From an uncultured Flavobacteriaceae bacterium (lineage in GTDB: Bacteria; Bacteroidota; Bacteroidia; Flavobacteriales; Flavobacteriaceae): a stretch of DNA of 64,000 bases. Numbering within the stretch: the first letter of the stretch is position 1; every line of letters starts with the position of its first letter. This document shows, piece after piece, positions 1 to 9,736 of this stretch. The translations under genes were made by a program, and so were the position numbers. The notes under the pieces are model-generated. The model saw only the letters and a program-made list of their open reading frames with translations. It had not been told where the DNA came from and searched no databases. Where the stretch lies: positions 558,001-622,000 of the forward strand of contig CANKZQ010000002.1 of assembly GCA_947488345.1 (NCBI GenBank). The letters are read 5' to 3'.

Positions 1-411
1 AGAGTCTTTTAAACGATTTTTTCTAGGAACCAATTTTTTGTCTCCCCACTTAAACTTCAATTGAAAATGGTAATTATCATATATTTCCTTCGTCACCAAA
101 CATCCATAATATTCGCCAGTAACTTTAATGACTTGTTCATTATCCTTCATAAACGTTGAAAAAACATCATAACCCGGTTGATTCAAACCAATTGGAGCTA
201 TTTTATTTCCTAAAGAGTCGAGCGGATGACTTCCATCATAGCCTACTTGGTGTTTAAAACTTAAATAGGTATCCCATTTTGAGAGATCTTTATCAACCAA
301 ATTGGTCCATTCAATTGTATCTTCTTCCTCTCGATTTTCGACTTTATCACATGAAAAACAAAGTATACAAATGCAAATAGACATCAATAATTTCTTAAAC
401 GATATATTCAT
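1..411 (-). CDS. DUF1080 (3-keto-disaccharide hydrolase-like) lipoprotein, 3' end cut off by the window
   Basis: An open frame of 137 codons runs from ATG at 411 to the window edge without a stop, so the C-terminus lies outside. It begins with a lipoprotein signal (hydrophobic stretch ending CFSC at about residues 18-21), followed by WTNLVDKDLSKWDTYLS, the usual start of the DUF1080 concanavalin/LamG-like fold. Later residues (YHFQLKFKWGD) also fit that family. DUF1080 proteins are secreted or periplasmic sugar-active proteins, some of which hydrolyse 3-keto-disaccharides. It is the last visible gene of the minus-strand sugar operon that starts with the GntR regulator at 6852, 135 bases behind the kelch/DUF5060 gene. 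The family is clear; the substrate is inferred only from context. Confidence 0.8.
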   Translation of the reverse strand, partial: MNISFKKLLMSICICILCFSCDKVENREEEDTIEWTNLVDKDLSKWDTYLSFKHQVGYDGSHPLDSLGNKIAPIGLNQPGYDVFSTFMKDNEQVIKVTGEYYGCLVTKEIYDNYHFQLKFKWGDKKLVPRKNRLKDS

Positions 412-546
412 TTGCATTTTTAATTTAAAAGAATCGAACTTCGATAGTTCAAGATGTACGCAGTCTTTCATGTTTTTGTTTTGTTTATTGATCATTTTCG
501 TTTATTTGATTTATTCAATCTTGTGTTGAAATGTTTTCAACATTTC

Positions 547-3354
547 TTATTCTTTGATTTTTCGCACAAGACATACCCAGTCTTTTTTATCTGCATGTAT
601 CTGTCGAACTGGTGCATTACCGAGTACTCTAATCGCACCGCCTTTAATTTTCTCTAATGATCCTTTTTGTAACGCACCTCCGTTTAACGGATCATACCAC
701 TCAATACTAAAATCACCCGATATATTTGATAAATCTAGCGTATGTTGTCCTGCTTTAGGAAAGTACAAAGCGTACGTTTGACCTTTTTTTTGCAAACAAT
801 ATGCATTCTTAGTATTGGTCAATTTATTCGCTGACTCCATTTCCCAAAAGGGCAAATATTCCTTAAAAAAAGTAATAGCATGATTCGTTAATTCCCATAA
901 CCGATCTCTCTGTCGCCAATCTTCTGAAGTTAAATCATTATGTGGATATCTGGCCCCAAAATACCATTCTATTCCTGCTCCTCCCGACAATAATGTTCCC
1001 CAGAGAACATAACTACGCAATGTATCATGATCTGGATCTAGACTATCAGGTAATGCCGCTGTATGCCACATACCAATCTCATCCATTGTAATCAACCAAT
1101 CATGTCCGGCTTTCTTCGCCCTCTTTTTCCATGTGTCAACCACACCAGCGGCTAATTCCCGTTTATCTTGCTGAAGCGATAATCCATCGATATATTTAAA
1201 TCCTACAATCGAATCTAGTACGGTACTTCTTAAAGGATCATAAGCATGTGTATGTAATAGTACTGGGTGTTTATACGGATCATGATTTTTTATAAATTTA
1301 GCCATTGCTTTTCGTTGACGATCATTTTGACCAATAGGAGACCACGATGCTGGGCCATTTTCTTCACCGAGATTCCAGGTTAATGCCAAATGATGACCAA
1401 AACGAGCTATGAGCTCTCTTAGATATAATTGTCGCGTCTTACCTGTATCACCGTTATCGAGCATCGTCTCATTTTCTGTTTCCTGCAAGACCATATGAAG
1501 TAATATTCCTTTTGACTGCATATGTTCAAAAACTAGTTCCCATTGTGCTAGTTTGCTTACATCGAATCGCATCACATCTTTAGGGTTAGCATAGGGCCAA
1601 ACATCTTTACCGTCTCCTAAAATGTTCATTGTCAAGAAATAAGAAGAATTCATACCTTTACTTGCTAGATAATTGTATGCCCCTATTAACGATTTTCCTT
1701 TCCCGTTTTTCCAGGTAGGATCTCCTTGTTTCCAATCTTTTAAATGAGGTTCAAAAGAATGTATCACATCAGTAACACTGGCTTCTCCTTCTTCATTTTG
1801 TCCCTGCATCCGATATGTATCATCAAAATCTGTATATGCCAGCAAATTCTCAGGGCTATTTGCCCCTCCTTTTATCCAATAGTTATCAGCATCTTGAAAT
1901 TTATAATAACCTTTATATGCTTTTAATCTACCGTTGGCTCTAAAATCGACCTTGTCTTTGTCAGAAGCACTAACCACAAATTGACCAGTTGAATTGCCAA
2001 TTTCAATTGTTTTTCCTTTTGAAAGATCATTTTCTAGTGCAATACTGTCACCCTGATATAATGTGGCGGTATATGTCCATTCTCCAATAGTATCAGGAGA
2101 GAATCTAACCTTCCAAATATTTCCTTCACGAGCTCCTGTTTCAGAAGCATTACCATCGGCAGCATAAAAGCCACGAACACTATACTCCTTTTTTTTATGT
2201 TTAAAAACAACATGTAAAGCATAATTTAAAAACGGATTATCCTCCGCCAATTCTGATGTGTTAGGACCTTCAAATAGTAATGAAATGGTATGCCACTTTT
2301 TGTAGACAGGAGTCACATCGGTAACCTCATCATTTCTATTTTTTGTGCGTTTCGGTAATTTTAACCGTTCAATAGTAGTAAGCTCTGGACCACCTCCTCT
2401 ATTACCACTTCCAGATGCTATATAGACATAATCGTTGATAACAGCGAACCCTGAACCATGTCTTCCTTCTTTAAATGAAGGCCAAGAACTCCATGTTTTT
2501 GTTTTACTATTGTAAGATTCAACTTCGCTATGCGCTATTTCTTGCGAACTACTTTCGCCTCCACCAATAATAATTTCATCTTTCCAAGCAAATGCGGCAT
2601 TCCCCGCTCGTTGGGTTGGAATAGCTAAATTGTTAGTAACCATTTCCCACTGATTGGTCGAAAAATTATAAACGTTTCCGTGGCTACTGGTCAACGCCAT
2701 ATCTTGATTTGTTCTTTTAGAAGTTCTCCGACCTGCAAAAGCGTATAATTTATCATTGACAATTGCTGCGTTAAAGTGATCTCTAGCATCGGGAGCATCC
2801 TCTAAAACTTTCCATTTACCTGTTTTAGGGTCATACTCATCAAACCAAGGTATATAACCATCAATGTGACCATTGGTAATACCTCCAATTACGTATATCT
2901 TATTATTGTAAACAGCAACTCCGGCACCACCTCTTCTGCGATCTTCGGGTATCTCATCTCCATATTCGTATACGTCCTTTTTGGGGTAATAAATAATGAT
3001 TCTATCCAGAGGCTTTTCATTTGGCCATTTTCCAGTCATTGCCCCCACTAAATAAACGGCATCATCTATTGCTACAGGTTGAAAGTGATGTAATTCTACA
3101 GGTGTTGGCGATTTAGCCGTCCATGTATTTGTTTTTGTATCGAATTCGTCAGTGGCATTAATTCGGCGACCGCCAATGAGCAAAATTTTATCCTCAAATG
3201 CTATCAATCCTGCTTCATGCCTGGCTGTAGGCTCACCTTTGGCAATAATGGTTTCCCATTGCCAATCCTTGTCATTTTGTTGATTACAACTCGAAAGTAA
3301 AATCAAACATATTAAGCTTGTAAGTGAATTCTTTAAATAAAATAGACGTTTCAT
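547..3354 (-). CDS. Kelch-repeat + DUF5060 + glycoside-hydrolase-like TIM-barrel lipoprotein
   Basis: A 935-residue lipoprotein (lipobox ending LLSSC, Cys23). Residues about 35-335 form kelch-type beta-propeller blades (repeated IYVIGG/VYLVGA-like strands with double glycines). Residues about 348-455 match DUF5060, a beta-sandwich found before clan-A-like glycosidase barrels. A TIM barrel follows to about residue 830; the motifs WNLGEEN near 665 and MDEIG near 757 supply two candidate catalytic glutamates. The last 85 residues match the putative collagen-binding domain that ends many DUF4038/DUF5060 proteins. Probably exposed on the cell surface or in the periplasm, acting on a polysaccharide or glycoside. 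It lies between the TIM-barrel isomerase and the DUF1080 gene in the GntR-led operon. Substrate unknown. Confidence 0.8.
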   Translation of the reverse strand: MKRLFYLKNSLTSLICLILLSSCNQQNDKDWQWETIIAKGEPTARHEAGLIAFEDKILLIGGRRINATDEFDTKTNTWTAKSPTPVELHHFQPVAIDDAVYLVGAMTGKWPNEKPLDRIIIYYPKKDVYEYGDEIPEDRRRGGAGVAVYNNKIYVIGGITNGHIDGYIPWFDEYDPKTGKWKVLEDAPDARDHFNAAIVNDKLYAFAGRRTSKRTNQDMALTSSHGNVYNFSTNQWEMVTNNLAIPTQRAGNAAFAWKDEIIIGGGESSSQEIAHSEVESYNSKTKTWSSWPSFKEGRHGSGFAVINDYVYIASGSGNRGGGPELTTIERLKLPKRTKNRNDEVTDVTPVYKKWHTISLLFEGPNTSELAEDNPFLNYALHVVFKHKKKEYSVRGFYAADGNASETGAREGNIWKVRFSPDTIGEWTYTATLYQGDSIALENDLSKGKTIEIGNSTGQFVVSASDKDKVDFRANGRLKAYKGYYKFQDADNYWIKGGANSPENLLAYTDFDDTYRMQGQNEEGEASVTDVIHSFEPHLKDWKQGDPTWKNGKGKSLIGAYNYLASKGMNSSYFLTMNILGDGKDVWPYANPKDVMRFDVSKLAQWELVFEHMQSKGILLHMVLQETENETMLDNGDTGKTRQLYLRELIARFGHHLALTWNLGEENGPASWSPIGQNDRQRKAMAKFIKNHDPYKHPVLLHTHAYDPLRSTVLDSIVGFKYIDGLSLQQDKRELAAGVVDTWKKRAKKAGHDWLITMDEIGMWHTAALPDSLDPDHDTLRSYVLWGTLLSGGAGIEWYFGARYPHNDLTSEDWRQRDRLWELTNHAITFFKEYLPFWEMESANKLTNTKNAYCLQKKGQTYALYFPKAGQHTLDLSNISGDFSIEWYDPLNGGALQKGSLEKIKGGAIRVLGNAPVRQIHADKKDWVCLVRKIKE

Positions 3355-3380
3355 AAATGTAAATATTTTAGTAGGCCTTA

Positions 3381-4340
3381 TTAAAGCCTGTAAATTTCTT
3401 TTCGTACTAATGTCATTAAGTCCATGTGTCTCTCTTCTTGCATCAAGCGTCTATATTTATCGCGATCTAACTTCTCTACAATATTCCAAATCGCTTTATT
3501 CATTTCTGCATGTTCGGTAAAAAAGCTAACCATATCGAAAATTCTTGGTGATGCATCGGCTGTGAAATACTTATCATACCCAAATTCTTTTGCATAAAAG
3601 AAAAACTCTACGGTATGCAGAAAGTTTCGAGAACCACCAATTAAATCCCAATCAAATTGCCAATCATTATCATTTGTATGCAAATAGTAATCAACGTTGG
3701 AATGTTCGCACATTGCCAATACTTCTGCTGGGTTTTCTTTTGCCAATAATGAATGTCCAAAATCAATCGTTACTCCGGTGGCTGCATTGGCCACCTCTTT
3801 TAAGAAAACAATGGTCTTGGCACAGCTATCTAAAAAGCAGTTTACTCTTGTTTCATTTATTTTATACTCAACAAACAAGGGTATTTCTGGCTTATAATCA
3901 GCGGCTTCAGCAAAAGCATCAATCATATGCTTCCATCCTTTTTCATAGTCAACTTGAAACAAATTATCATATCCATCTGATAAAGGGCAGCACGTTACCA
4001 AAGGAGCTCCAACGGCCAAAGCATAATCTTTAGCATCTTTAATTAACTGTACTGCTTCATGACGCAAGTTTTCTTTAGGTCGAGACAAGGCTCCTGGCAC
4101 CCATTTCGTCTCCTTTTTAATATTTGCATTTACCGCGGCAAATTCTAAACCCATTTCTTTCATCATCTTTTTAGTGTGTCTCGGATCTTCCGTTTCGTAT
4201 GGGTACACGATTTCAATACCAGTTACTCCATCTATTTTTTGAACAATTTCGAGGCGCTCTTTCAAGCCTGTTGGTTTCTGATACTCTGAAAATCTATCTT
4301 GTGTCTTGCTTAAAAATGCTGTAATTATACTTTGTTTCAT
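3381..4340 (-). CDS. Sugar phosphate isomerase/epimerase-family TIM barrel (xylose-isomerase-like)
   Basis: A 319-residue cytoplasmic protein without a signal peptide. Its barrel pattern fits the AP-endonuclease-2/xylose-isomerase-like fold: VEYKINETR near residue 157, TIDFGHS near 193, HTNDNDW near 222 and an acidic residue in the last strand give the usual Glu/Asp/His metal-site arrangement. Members isomerise or epimerise sugars and inositols, and some act on 3-keto sugars. It follows the lyxose-isomerase-like cupin by 30 bases and precedes the surface glycosidase-like gene, so it probably works on the monosaccharide released and imported by this locus. The exact reaction cannot be read from sequence. 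Confidence 0.8.
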   Translation of the reverse strand: MKQSIITAFLSKTQDRFSEYQKPTGLKERLEIVQKIDGVTGIEIVYPYETEDPRHTKKMMKEMGLEFAAVNANIKKETKWVPGALSRPKENLRHEAVQLIKDAKDYALAVGAPLVTCCPLSDGYDNLFQVDYEKGWKHMIDAFAEAADYKPEIPLFVEYKINETRVNCFLDSCAKTIVFLKEVANAATGVTIDFGHSLLAKENPAEVLAMCEHSNVDYYLHTNDNDWQFDWDLIGGSRNFLHTVEFFFYAKEFGYDKYFTADASPRIFDMVSFFTEHAEMNKAIWNIVEKLDRDKYRRLMQEERHMDLMTLVRKEIYRL

Positions 4341-4370
4341 TTGTATATTTTTTTATTTTTTACAGATGCA

Positions 4371-4931
4371 TTAATACTCGTCATTTGGTGTTTGCTCAAT
4401 CACTGTTTCTCTAACAATATCTGGATCCGTAAATTGATCTAGCAGATCTGTTACTGTAGTTGAAAAGGAATACATAACGGCTCCCTTTTCACCTGCTTGG
4501 AACCAATGTTTTGTTCCTGCAGGGAGCACCAATTGATCACCTGGTTGCATTATCACTTCATTTCTCATTGTATAGCAACTTTCTTTTCCTTCGACGATAA
4601 AACCTTGTTTCATAGTATCTTCTCCGGGAATATAGAAATACAAGTCTCCGCTAATTGCTCTAATCACTTCTTCTTTCCCTGCATCTTCTCCAACGGTAGG
4701 ATGCCAATGTTCTGGCTCCGTTTGATATGGCAAGAGCACCAAAATCTTTCCCGCAATTCTATCTGTTTGGAACATTGTAAGTATTTGTACTCCTTCTTCT
4801 TTAATGTTACTTAAACCAAAATCTGCTGCCGTTATTCTTTCTTTATCCTGAGGAGTTAAAAATAACCCAGCGGCCTCAATCATTTCAATTGATTTACGAC
4901 AGACTTCATTAAATTCGTCAAATTTTATCAT
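4371..4931 (-). CDS. D-lyxose ketol-isomerase-like cupin
   Basis: A 186-residue single-domain cupin. EHWHP places His75 and His77, Glu88 follows at cupin spacing with Gly95 six residues on, and His142 lies in AGTKHWF; these are the expected metal ligands. Length and motif order resemble D-lyxose (and D-mannose) isomerases of the DUF1498 type, which interconvert D-lyxose and D-xylulose or mannose and fructose. It sits between the MFS transporter (22 bases upstream) and the TIM-barrel isomerase, in keeping with a sugar isomerisation step inside the cell. A generic sugar-binding cupin cannot be excluded. Confidence 0.72.
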   Translation of the reverse strand: MIKFDEFNEVCRKSIEMIEAAGLFLTPQDKERITAADFGLSNIKEEGVQILTMFQTDRIAGKILVLLPYQTEPEHWHPTVGEDAGKEEVIRAISGDLYFYIPGEDTMKQGFIVEGKESCYTMRNEVIMQPGDQLVLPAGTKHWFQAGEKGAVMYSFSTTVTDLLDQFTDPDIVRETVIEQTPNDEY

Positions 4932-4952
4932 TCTCTATGTTGTGAATATATA

Positions 4953-6224
4953 TTAGTTTAAGTCTAATGCTCTTTCTGGTTTAATAGATAGCCAAATAGG
5001 AATTGCGATTAAATTCAATAACGCAGCTAAAAAGAAAAACGGCGTATGAGAACCTGCAAAGGCCATCATATATGGAAACGCCAACGCGGTGAAAAAAGAC
5101 CCTAAATTACCCGCCATATTCATGGTTCCACTTACTGTTCCCGAATGTTCTTTTCCTACATCCAAACACGTCGACCAAGAAGGACTCAACGTCATGTCGG
5201 CTCCAAAAACCGCTAGCGATATAAAAATCACTGCTCCACCAACTTCCTCCATATAAACACTAGCGATAATACCTACAGTCGCAAGCGTAAATCCCATAAT
5301 TGCCGGTATTTTTCTTGATAAACCCCATTTCCCTTCTTTGTAGATAGTATCCACCAAATATCCTGAAACCCAATTTCCTAAGGCTCCAAAAATAAAGGGA
5401 GCGGAAGAATAAAAACCGGCTTCTACTATATTTAGATTATATTTTGCTTTTAGATATGGAAATAACCAAGTAAGACAGAAAAAAAAGGTAAAATTACTAC
5501 AGAAATACTGTACCATTAATAACCACATGTTTCTTGACTTAAACATTTTCTTAAAAGAAAAAGGTACTTTAACTTCGTTCTCTTTTCGTTGTTCTACGCC
5601 ATCCTGTATGACCTTCAACTCTTCATTTGATAATGACGTATGCTTTGCAGGATTATCTCTATACCACCAAAACCAAACTAATGCCCACAAAATTCCTATT
5701 CCGCCAAGTATTACAAAGCTCATTCTCCAACCAGTTAGATCAATTAACCAAGCCACCATTGGCAATGCTATTGCTGCTCCTATTCTTCCCCCTGAAAAAT
5801 TAATCCCATGAACTAAACCTCTTTCATTTATTGGTATCCATTTAAAAATAGCTCGCGCCATTCCAGGAAAAGCCCCAGCTTCTCCAGCACCAAAAAGAAA
5901 ACGTACTATGAGCAAAGCAAAGAAATTATATACAGCTCCTGTTAAGGCCGTGAAAACTGACCATATACTTACCACTATTGTTAATACTTTTCTAGCTCCA
6001 TGTTTATCAGCTAAATAACCCGAAGGTGTTTGAAAAAGCGCATATCCCAATGCAAAGATGGAGAGCACCCATCCCATCTGTTTATCCGAAAGAACCAAGT
6101 CATTCGCAACTGGATCTTTAGCAACAGAAATAAGAATACGGTCAAATAGAACAATCATCGATAAAATGAAGGTTCCGGTAACCATGCGGTATCGAACGGG
6201 AAAAAAAATTCCTCTATTCTTCAT
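4953..6224 (-). CDS. MFS transporter, anion:cation symporter (hexuronate/glucarate-like) family
   Basis: A 423-residue inner-membrane protein with twelve predicted hydrophobic segments. The loop after the second segment carries the MFS motif A in the form GYLADKHGARK. The N-terminus with DRILISVAKDP resembles the ACS family, whose members import hexuronates, glucarate and other organic anions with protons or sodium. The start at 6224 overlaps the end of the GntR gene by 11 bases, so the two are translationally coupled. The neighbours suggest uptake of a uronate or other sugar acid produced by the surface enzymes. Confidence 0.85.
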   Translation of the reverse strand: MKNRGIFFPVRYRMVTGTFILSMIVLFDRILISVAKDPVANDLVLSDKQMGWVLSIFALGYALFQTPSGYLADKHGARKVLTIVVSIWSVFTALTGAVYNFFALLIVRFLFGAGEAGAFPGMARAIFKWIPINERGLVHGINFSGGRIGAAIALPMVAWLIDLTGWRMSFVILGGIGILWALVWFWWYRDNPAKHTSLSNEELKVIQDGVEQRKENEVKVPFSFKKMFKSRNMWLLMVQYFCSNFTFFFCLTWLFPYLKAKYNLNIVEAGFYSSAPFIFGALGNWVSGYLVDTIYKEGKWGLSRKIPAIMGFTLATVGIIASVYMEEVGGAVIFISLAVFGADMTLSPSWSTCLDVGKEHSGTVSGTMNMAGNLGSFFTALAFPYMMAFAGSHTPFFFLAALLNLIAIPIWLSIKPERALDLN

Positions 6225-6852
6225 CCATTTTTTTTAGTATTAATTGCTTGGTTATATCCAAGTGTGATATAATTAAAGATTCCGCTAAATCAACATCTCT
6301 TTTTTCTAGCGCATCGATAATTTTCATATGCTCAATAAGTGTTTCTTTTGAGGGTCGTAATAAGCCAAGTGTATCAATACAAACTAGTAAATTACTCTGT
6401 TGAAAAATTCGGTGGAGAAATGAATTTCCGCTATTGCGAATCATATAATCATGAAATTCAGCATCGGCTTTTTGGTATTCGAAATCATTTATCTCTCCTT
6501 CTAAAAAAGGTTTAAATAAATCTCTCAATATATTCATATCTTTATTGGAAGCTTGATCAACAAATAATCTAACAGCGGTGCGTTCTAATGCGATTCTACA
6601 ATCGTAAATTTCAACAATTTCACGATTACTAAATTCTTTTACAATTACTCCTTTTCGCGGAACGGATACTATTAACCCTTCTCCTTCTAGCATTTGCAAT
6701 GCAGAACGCAGGGGTGTTCTACTAATACCTAAATCTTCTGCAAGTTTATCCTGAACTATTTTTTGCCCAGGTATTAGTTTCTTTGATATTATCATTTTCC
6801 TTACTTCTCTGTATGCCTGTACGCTCAATTCGTTATTAAATATCTTAGCCAT
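6214..6852 (-). CDS. GntR-family (FadR/FCD subfamily) transcriptional regulator
   Basis: A 212-residue regulator. The N-terminal winged helix (about residues 8-75) has the GntR recognition signature DLGISRTPLRSALQMLEGEGL. The C-terminal part (about 80-205) is an all-helical FCD ligand-binding domain with Asp/His positions (DAEFHDY, EHMKII, SHLD) that typically hold a metal and a carboxylate effector. It is the first gene of a minus-strand operon running to the window edge. Palindromic CGTATACG-type sites lie 21-54 bases upstream of its start and again in front of the separate operon at 10843, so it probably represses itself and both operons until a sugar acid is present. Confidence 0.88.
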   Translation of the reverse strand: MAKIFNNELSVQAYREVRKMIISKKLIPGQKIVQDKLAEDLGISRTPLRSALQMLEGEGLIVSVPRKGVIVKEFSNREIVEIYDCRIALERTAVRLFVDQASNKDMNILRDLFKPFLEGEINDFEYQKADAEFHDYMIRNSGNSFLHRIFQQSNLLVCIDTLGLLRPSKETLIEHMKIIDALEKRDVDLAESLIISHLDITKQLILKKMDEE

Positions 6853-6872
6853 AATGATTATATAATAGTGTG

Positions 6873-6906
6873 TTTCGTATATAATTAATGTATACCGTAT
6901 ACGAAA
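6873..6906. promoter_or_regulatory. Candidate GntR operator upstream of the GntR-led operon
   Basis: TTTCGTATA at 6873-6881 and its inverse TATACGAAA at 6898-6906 face each other; the right half contains the palindrome CCGTATACGA (6895-6904). The same decamer occurs twice in front of the 10843 operon. The site starts 21 bases upstream of the GntR start codon, a normal position for autoregulation. The centres of the two half-elements are about 21 bp apart, near two helical turns. Binding by the GntR protein is inferred. Confidence 0.65.
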
Positions 6907-7048
6907 ATATATAAATTTATCCTCTTAATCAAATAAATCTTGAATTAGCACTTTTAGTTCCATAAATAATTGACCTATCGGGTACTGTGATTACTATTAT
7001 TACTTCATGACTATATATAAATCAAAAAAGTCATAGTTTTCGCGTCAT

Positions 7049-8005
7049 TCATTCCAGTTTCTTCAATTTCGCTACTCTCCAATTGATAACTTCCGTAACA
7101 TAAATATGTCCATCCAATCCCACGGCTACACCATGTATCGCTCGAAAATTCCCCGCCGACTGTCCCGGTGCTCCATAAGTACCTAAAACCTTTCCTTCAA
7201 GATCAAGTTTATATAAGACCTCGTTGGTACCATCTGTCATGTATATACTTTTATCGTCTGCTAACGAAAGTCCCCAGGGTTTACCCAAATGCGTCCAGGA
7301 TTTAATGAAATTTCCCTCAGAACTGAATACTTGAATTCGCTTATTATTTCGGTCCGCTACATACACCCTTTCCTTATGGTCAATTATAATGTTATGGGGG
7401 TTGTTAAACTGTCCTTCAGCATCGCCCAATTCTCCCCAAGCTTTGATAAAATTTCCATTTTTGTCAAATTTCACAACTCTTGAATTGCCATAGCCATCAG
7501 CAACATAAATGTTACCATTGCTACCAAAAGCAATATCTGCAGGTTTAAAGAATAAAGCCATTTTCCGTTCTTTATCGAAGAGACCCGAGATCTTTTTTTG
7601 TCCCAGTACAAGTTTTATCTGACCTTTTGGACTGATCTTTAAAACCTGATGTAACTCAAGATCCGTTACCCATATATTATCTTGTGCGTCCACTCTTACT
7701 CCGTGTGGATTAACAAGAATACCTGGAATCAATTCCCGTACGTATTGTCCGTTTACATCATATTCTACCAGTTTCTTAGGGCCTGAATTCGTTATAAAAA
7801 CGTGATTCTTAGAATTCACTGCTACTCCAGTAGGAGTAGAAATTGGGGAATTGGCCGGAACAGAAATAAAATCTAGATCCGGTTTTAATTTTAAATTTTG
7901 ACCTATAATACTATTATGCGCATAAATCAAAACTACAATAGTCAATACACTTTTAAACCAATTCATTGAAGGTGCCTGTTTGTTATACTTATATCTTATT
8001 TTCAT
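7049..8005 (-). CDS. Secreted NHL-repeat beta-propeller protein
   Basis: A 318-residue protein with an N-terminal membrane/signal segment (about residues 16-36), then at least five NHL-type blades with motifs such as PHGVRVDAQDNIWVTD, YVADGYGNSRVVKFD and YVADRNNKRIQVFS. NHL propellers are exported scaffold or lactonase-like domains. The start overlaps the stop of the PQQ dehydrogenase gene by 4 bases (ATGA), showing translational coupling. A role beside the dehydrogenase is likely, for example handling a lactone product or serving as a structural partner; neither is shown by the sequence. Confidence 0.78.
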   Translation of the reverse strand: MKIRYKYNKQAPSMNWFKSVLTIVVLIYAHNSIIGQNLKLKPDLDFISVPANSPISTPTGVAVNSKNHVFITNSGPKKLVEYDVNGQYVRELIPGILVNPHGVRVDAQDNIWVTDLELHQVLKISPKGQIKLVLGQKKISGLFDKERKMALFFKPADIAFGSNGNIYVADGYGNSRVVKFDKNGNFIKAWGELGDAEGQFNNPHNIIIDHKERVYVADRNNKRIQVFSSEGNFIKSWTHLGKPWGLSLADDKSIYMTDGTNEVLYKLDLEGKVLGTYGAPGQSAGNFRAIHGVAVGLDGHIYVTEVINWRVAKLKKLE

Positions 8006-9723
8006 TTACGTTGGGCTTTTACTTCTTCGGGTGTCACAGCCCCAAAATCATTACCAAAGTTGCTTCGTATATACGTCAGCACATCAGCGATGTCTTGGTC
8101 ATTTAAAAAGTCATGGGGAGCCATGATATTTCTATATTCTTCACCATCTACTTTTTTACCCTTCATACCATTTAAAATGACACCAATTAATTTATTCTTT
8201 TCACCCCCTACCCAATCGGTATCTACTAAAGATGGATTCATTCCTTGTACACCTTTACCGTCAGCTTGATGACATGCAAGACAGTAGGTAGTATATATTT
8301 TTTTTCCATTAGAATCATTCTGTATATGTTCTTCAATGGGTTGGTTATTGGTATTTACATTTTGAGCCTGCGGTTGTTCTACTGTGACTAAATTTTTGGT
8401 CTGCGTTGAATTTTCTCCATAATACATAACTTTCCATATCTTACCCGTTGTGGAAGAGGATACATAAAGGGCTCCATCGGGTCCTTGTGCTAGCCCCATA
8501 GGTCTTTGCTTTGCATCTGCAGGATTCATCACTTTATCGATTCCTGCAAAATCATCTGCAAAGACCTCCCAATTACCTATTGGCTTGCCGTTTTTAAAAG
8601 GCACAAAAACTACAAAAAAACCTGCTTGGGGTAAGGGTGCTCTGTTCCAAGAGCCATGAAATGCAATAAAAGCTCCATTTTTATATTTTTCAGGAAATAA
8701 ATCACCTGTGTAAAAAAGTAAGTCATTTGGAGCCATATGACCTCCAAAAGTAAGTATTGGATCCTTAATTTCAGCACATCGTCCTATAGCTTTAGCATCC
8801 CCACCATATTCTGGTGATAGAAGTTTTTTGTCTTGAAATTGGTCATAATAACAATATGGCCATCCGAAATCGTCATCTTGGTCTATCTCAAGAAATTCTT
8901 CTGCAGGTAGTTGTTCATTATCTGCATCGGTATAATACTCTGGCCAAAGTTGATTTAACTGATCTCTACCATGTTGCATCGCAAACAGTTTATTCACTTT
9001 AAAATTCCAATCGAGGCCAACTGCATTTCTAATTCCCGAAGCATAACGATATCCATCCTTTCCATGAACCTGACCTGGCTTCTGTGCATCGAATCGCCAT
9101 ATTCCTGCCTGTAGTTTTCTTTGAGGGCAAGGATCTATTCCTTTAGAACCTGGACTTCTTGCAATCTCTTGGCAAGCATTTGATGGTGATCCTACTGTCA
9201 CATATATGTTGTTTTCGGCATCAAAGGTAAAAGGTTTAGACCAGTGATCTGTCTGTTCTGGGAAACCAGAAATTATAAGTTCTCTTGTACTACTGTCAGG
9301 AATTAACTGAGAAGGCTTTAACTTGTATCTAAAGACTTCTTGTGTAGATGCCGCATATAAATAATCATTGTGAACGTCTATTCCAGTTCCAATGTAGTTT
9401 CCAAACATTTCTGTCTTGTCAGATACACCGTCATTGTCAGTATCTCGCAGTACTACGATGCCCATAGAATCTTTAAGTTTTTGTAACTTAACATACACAT
9501 CTCCATTATCTCGAACAACTAAATGCCTGGCTGATTTGCCTATTCCTTCATGAAATACCGTGGCTCCAAAACTTTTAGGTAATAGAATTCCACCGTTGTT
9601 TGAGCTTGGGTTTGGGAGTGATGGTTGGTTATTCGGTACTACTTTCTTTTTCTGATCACCCGAACAGGCGGTCAATAGCGCAAAAATTAGACAAATAAGG
9701 AGTAGAAAAATATTGTTTTTCAT
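8002..9723 (-). CDS. PQQ-dependent sugar dehydrogenase-like propeller fused to cytochrome c
   Basis: A 573-residue lipoprotein (ALLTACSG, lipobox Cys about residue 20). Residues about 45-435 resemble the soluble glucose/sorbosone dehydrogenase propeller, which oxidises aldoses or related alcohols with PQQ. The C-terminal part (about 470-565) is a class I cytochrome c with CLACH near residue 481 and a downstream Met (NIMAPHDF) as the probable axial ligand. The fusion would pass electrons from the sugar directly to haem in the periplasm. It is the middle gene of a three-gene operon (transporter, dehydrogenase, NHL protein), 13 bases behind the transporter. The PQQ assignment is by family; the substrate is unknown. 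Confidence 0.82.
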   Translation of the reverse strand: MKNNIFLLLICLIFALLTACSGDQKKKVVPNNQPSLPNPSSNNGGILLPKSFGATVFHEGIGKSARHLVVRDNGDVYVKLQKLKDSMGIVVLRDTDNDGVSDKTEMFGNYIGTGIDVHNDYLYAASTQEVFRYKLKPSQLIPDSSTRELIISGFPEQTDHWSKPFTFDAENNIYVTVGSPSNACQEIARSPGSKGIDPCPQRKLQAGIWRFDAQKPGQVHGKDGYRYASGIRNAVGLDWNFKVNKLFAMQHGRDQLNQLWPEYYTDADNEQLPAEEFLEIDQDDDFGWPYCYYDQFQDKKLLSPEYGGDAKAIGRCAEIKDPILTFGGHMAPNDLLFYTGDLFPEKYKNGAFIAFHGSWNRAPLPQAGFFVVFVPFKNGKPIGNWEVFADDFAGIDKVMNPADAKQRPMGLAQGPDGALYVSSSTTGKIWKVMYYGENSTQTKNLVTVEQPQAQNVNTNNQPIEEHIQNDSNGKKIYTTYCLACHQADGKGVQGMNPSLVDTDWVGGEKNKLIGVILNGMKGKKVDGEEYRNIMAPHDFLNDQDIADVLTYIRSNFGNDFGAVTPEEVKAQRK

Positions 9724-9736
9724 TTTGAATTGGTAC

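Noticed and set aside
454-781. Small plus-strand frames at the left end
   Set aside because: They overlap the DUF1080 and kelch genes and have the composition of reverse-strand shadows.
3590-4033. Plus-strand frame of 147 codons inside the TIM-barrel gene
   Set aside because: It is the shadow of a well-supported minus-strand gene, with low-complexity composition and no family features.
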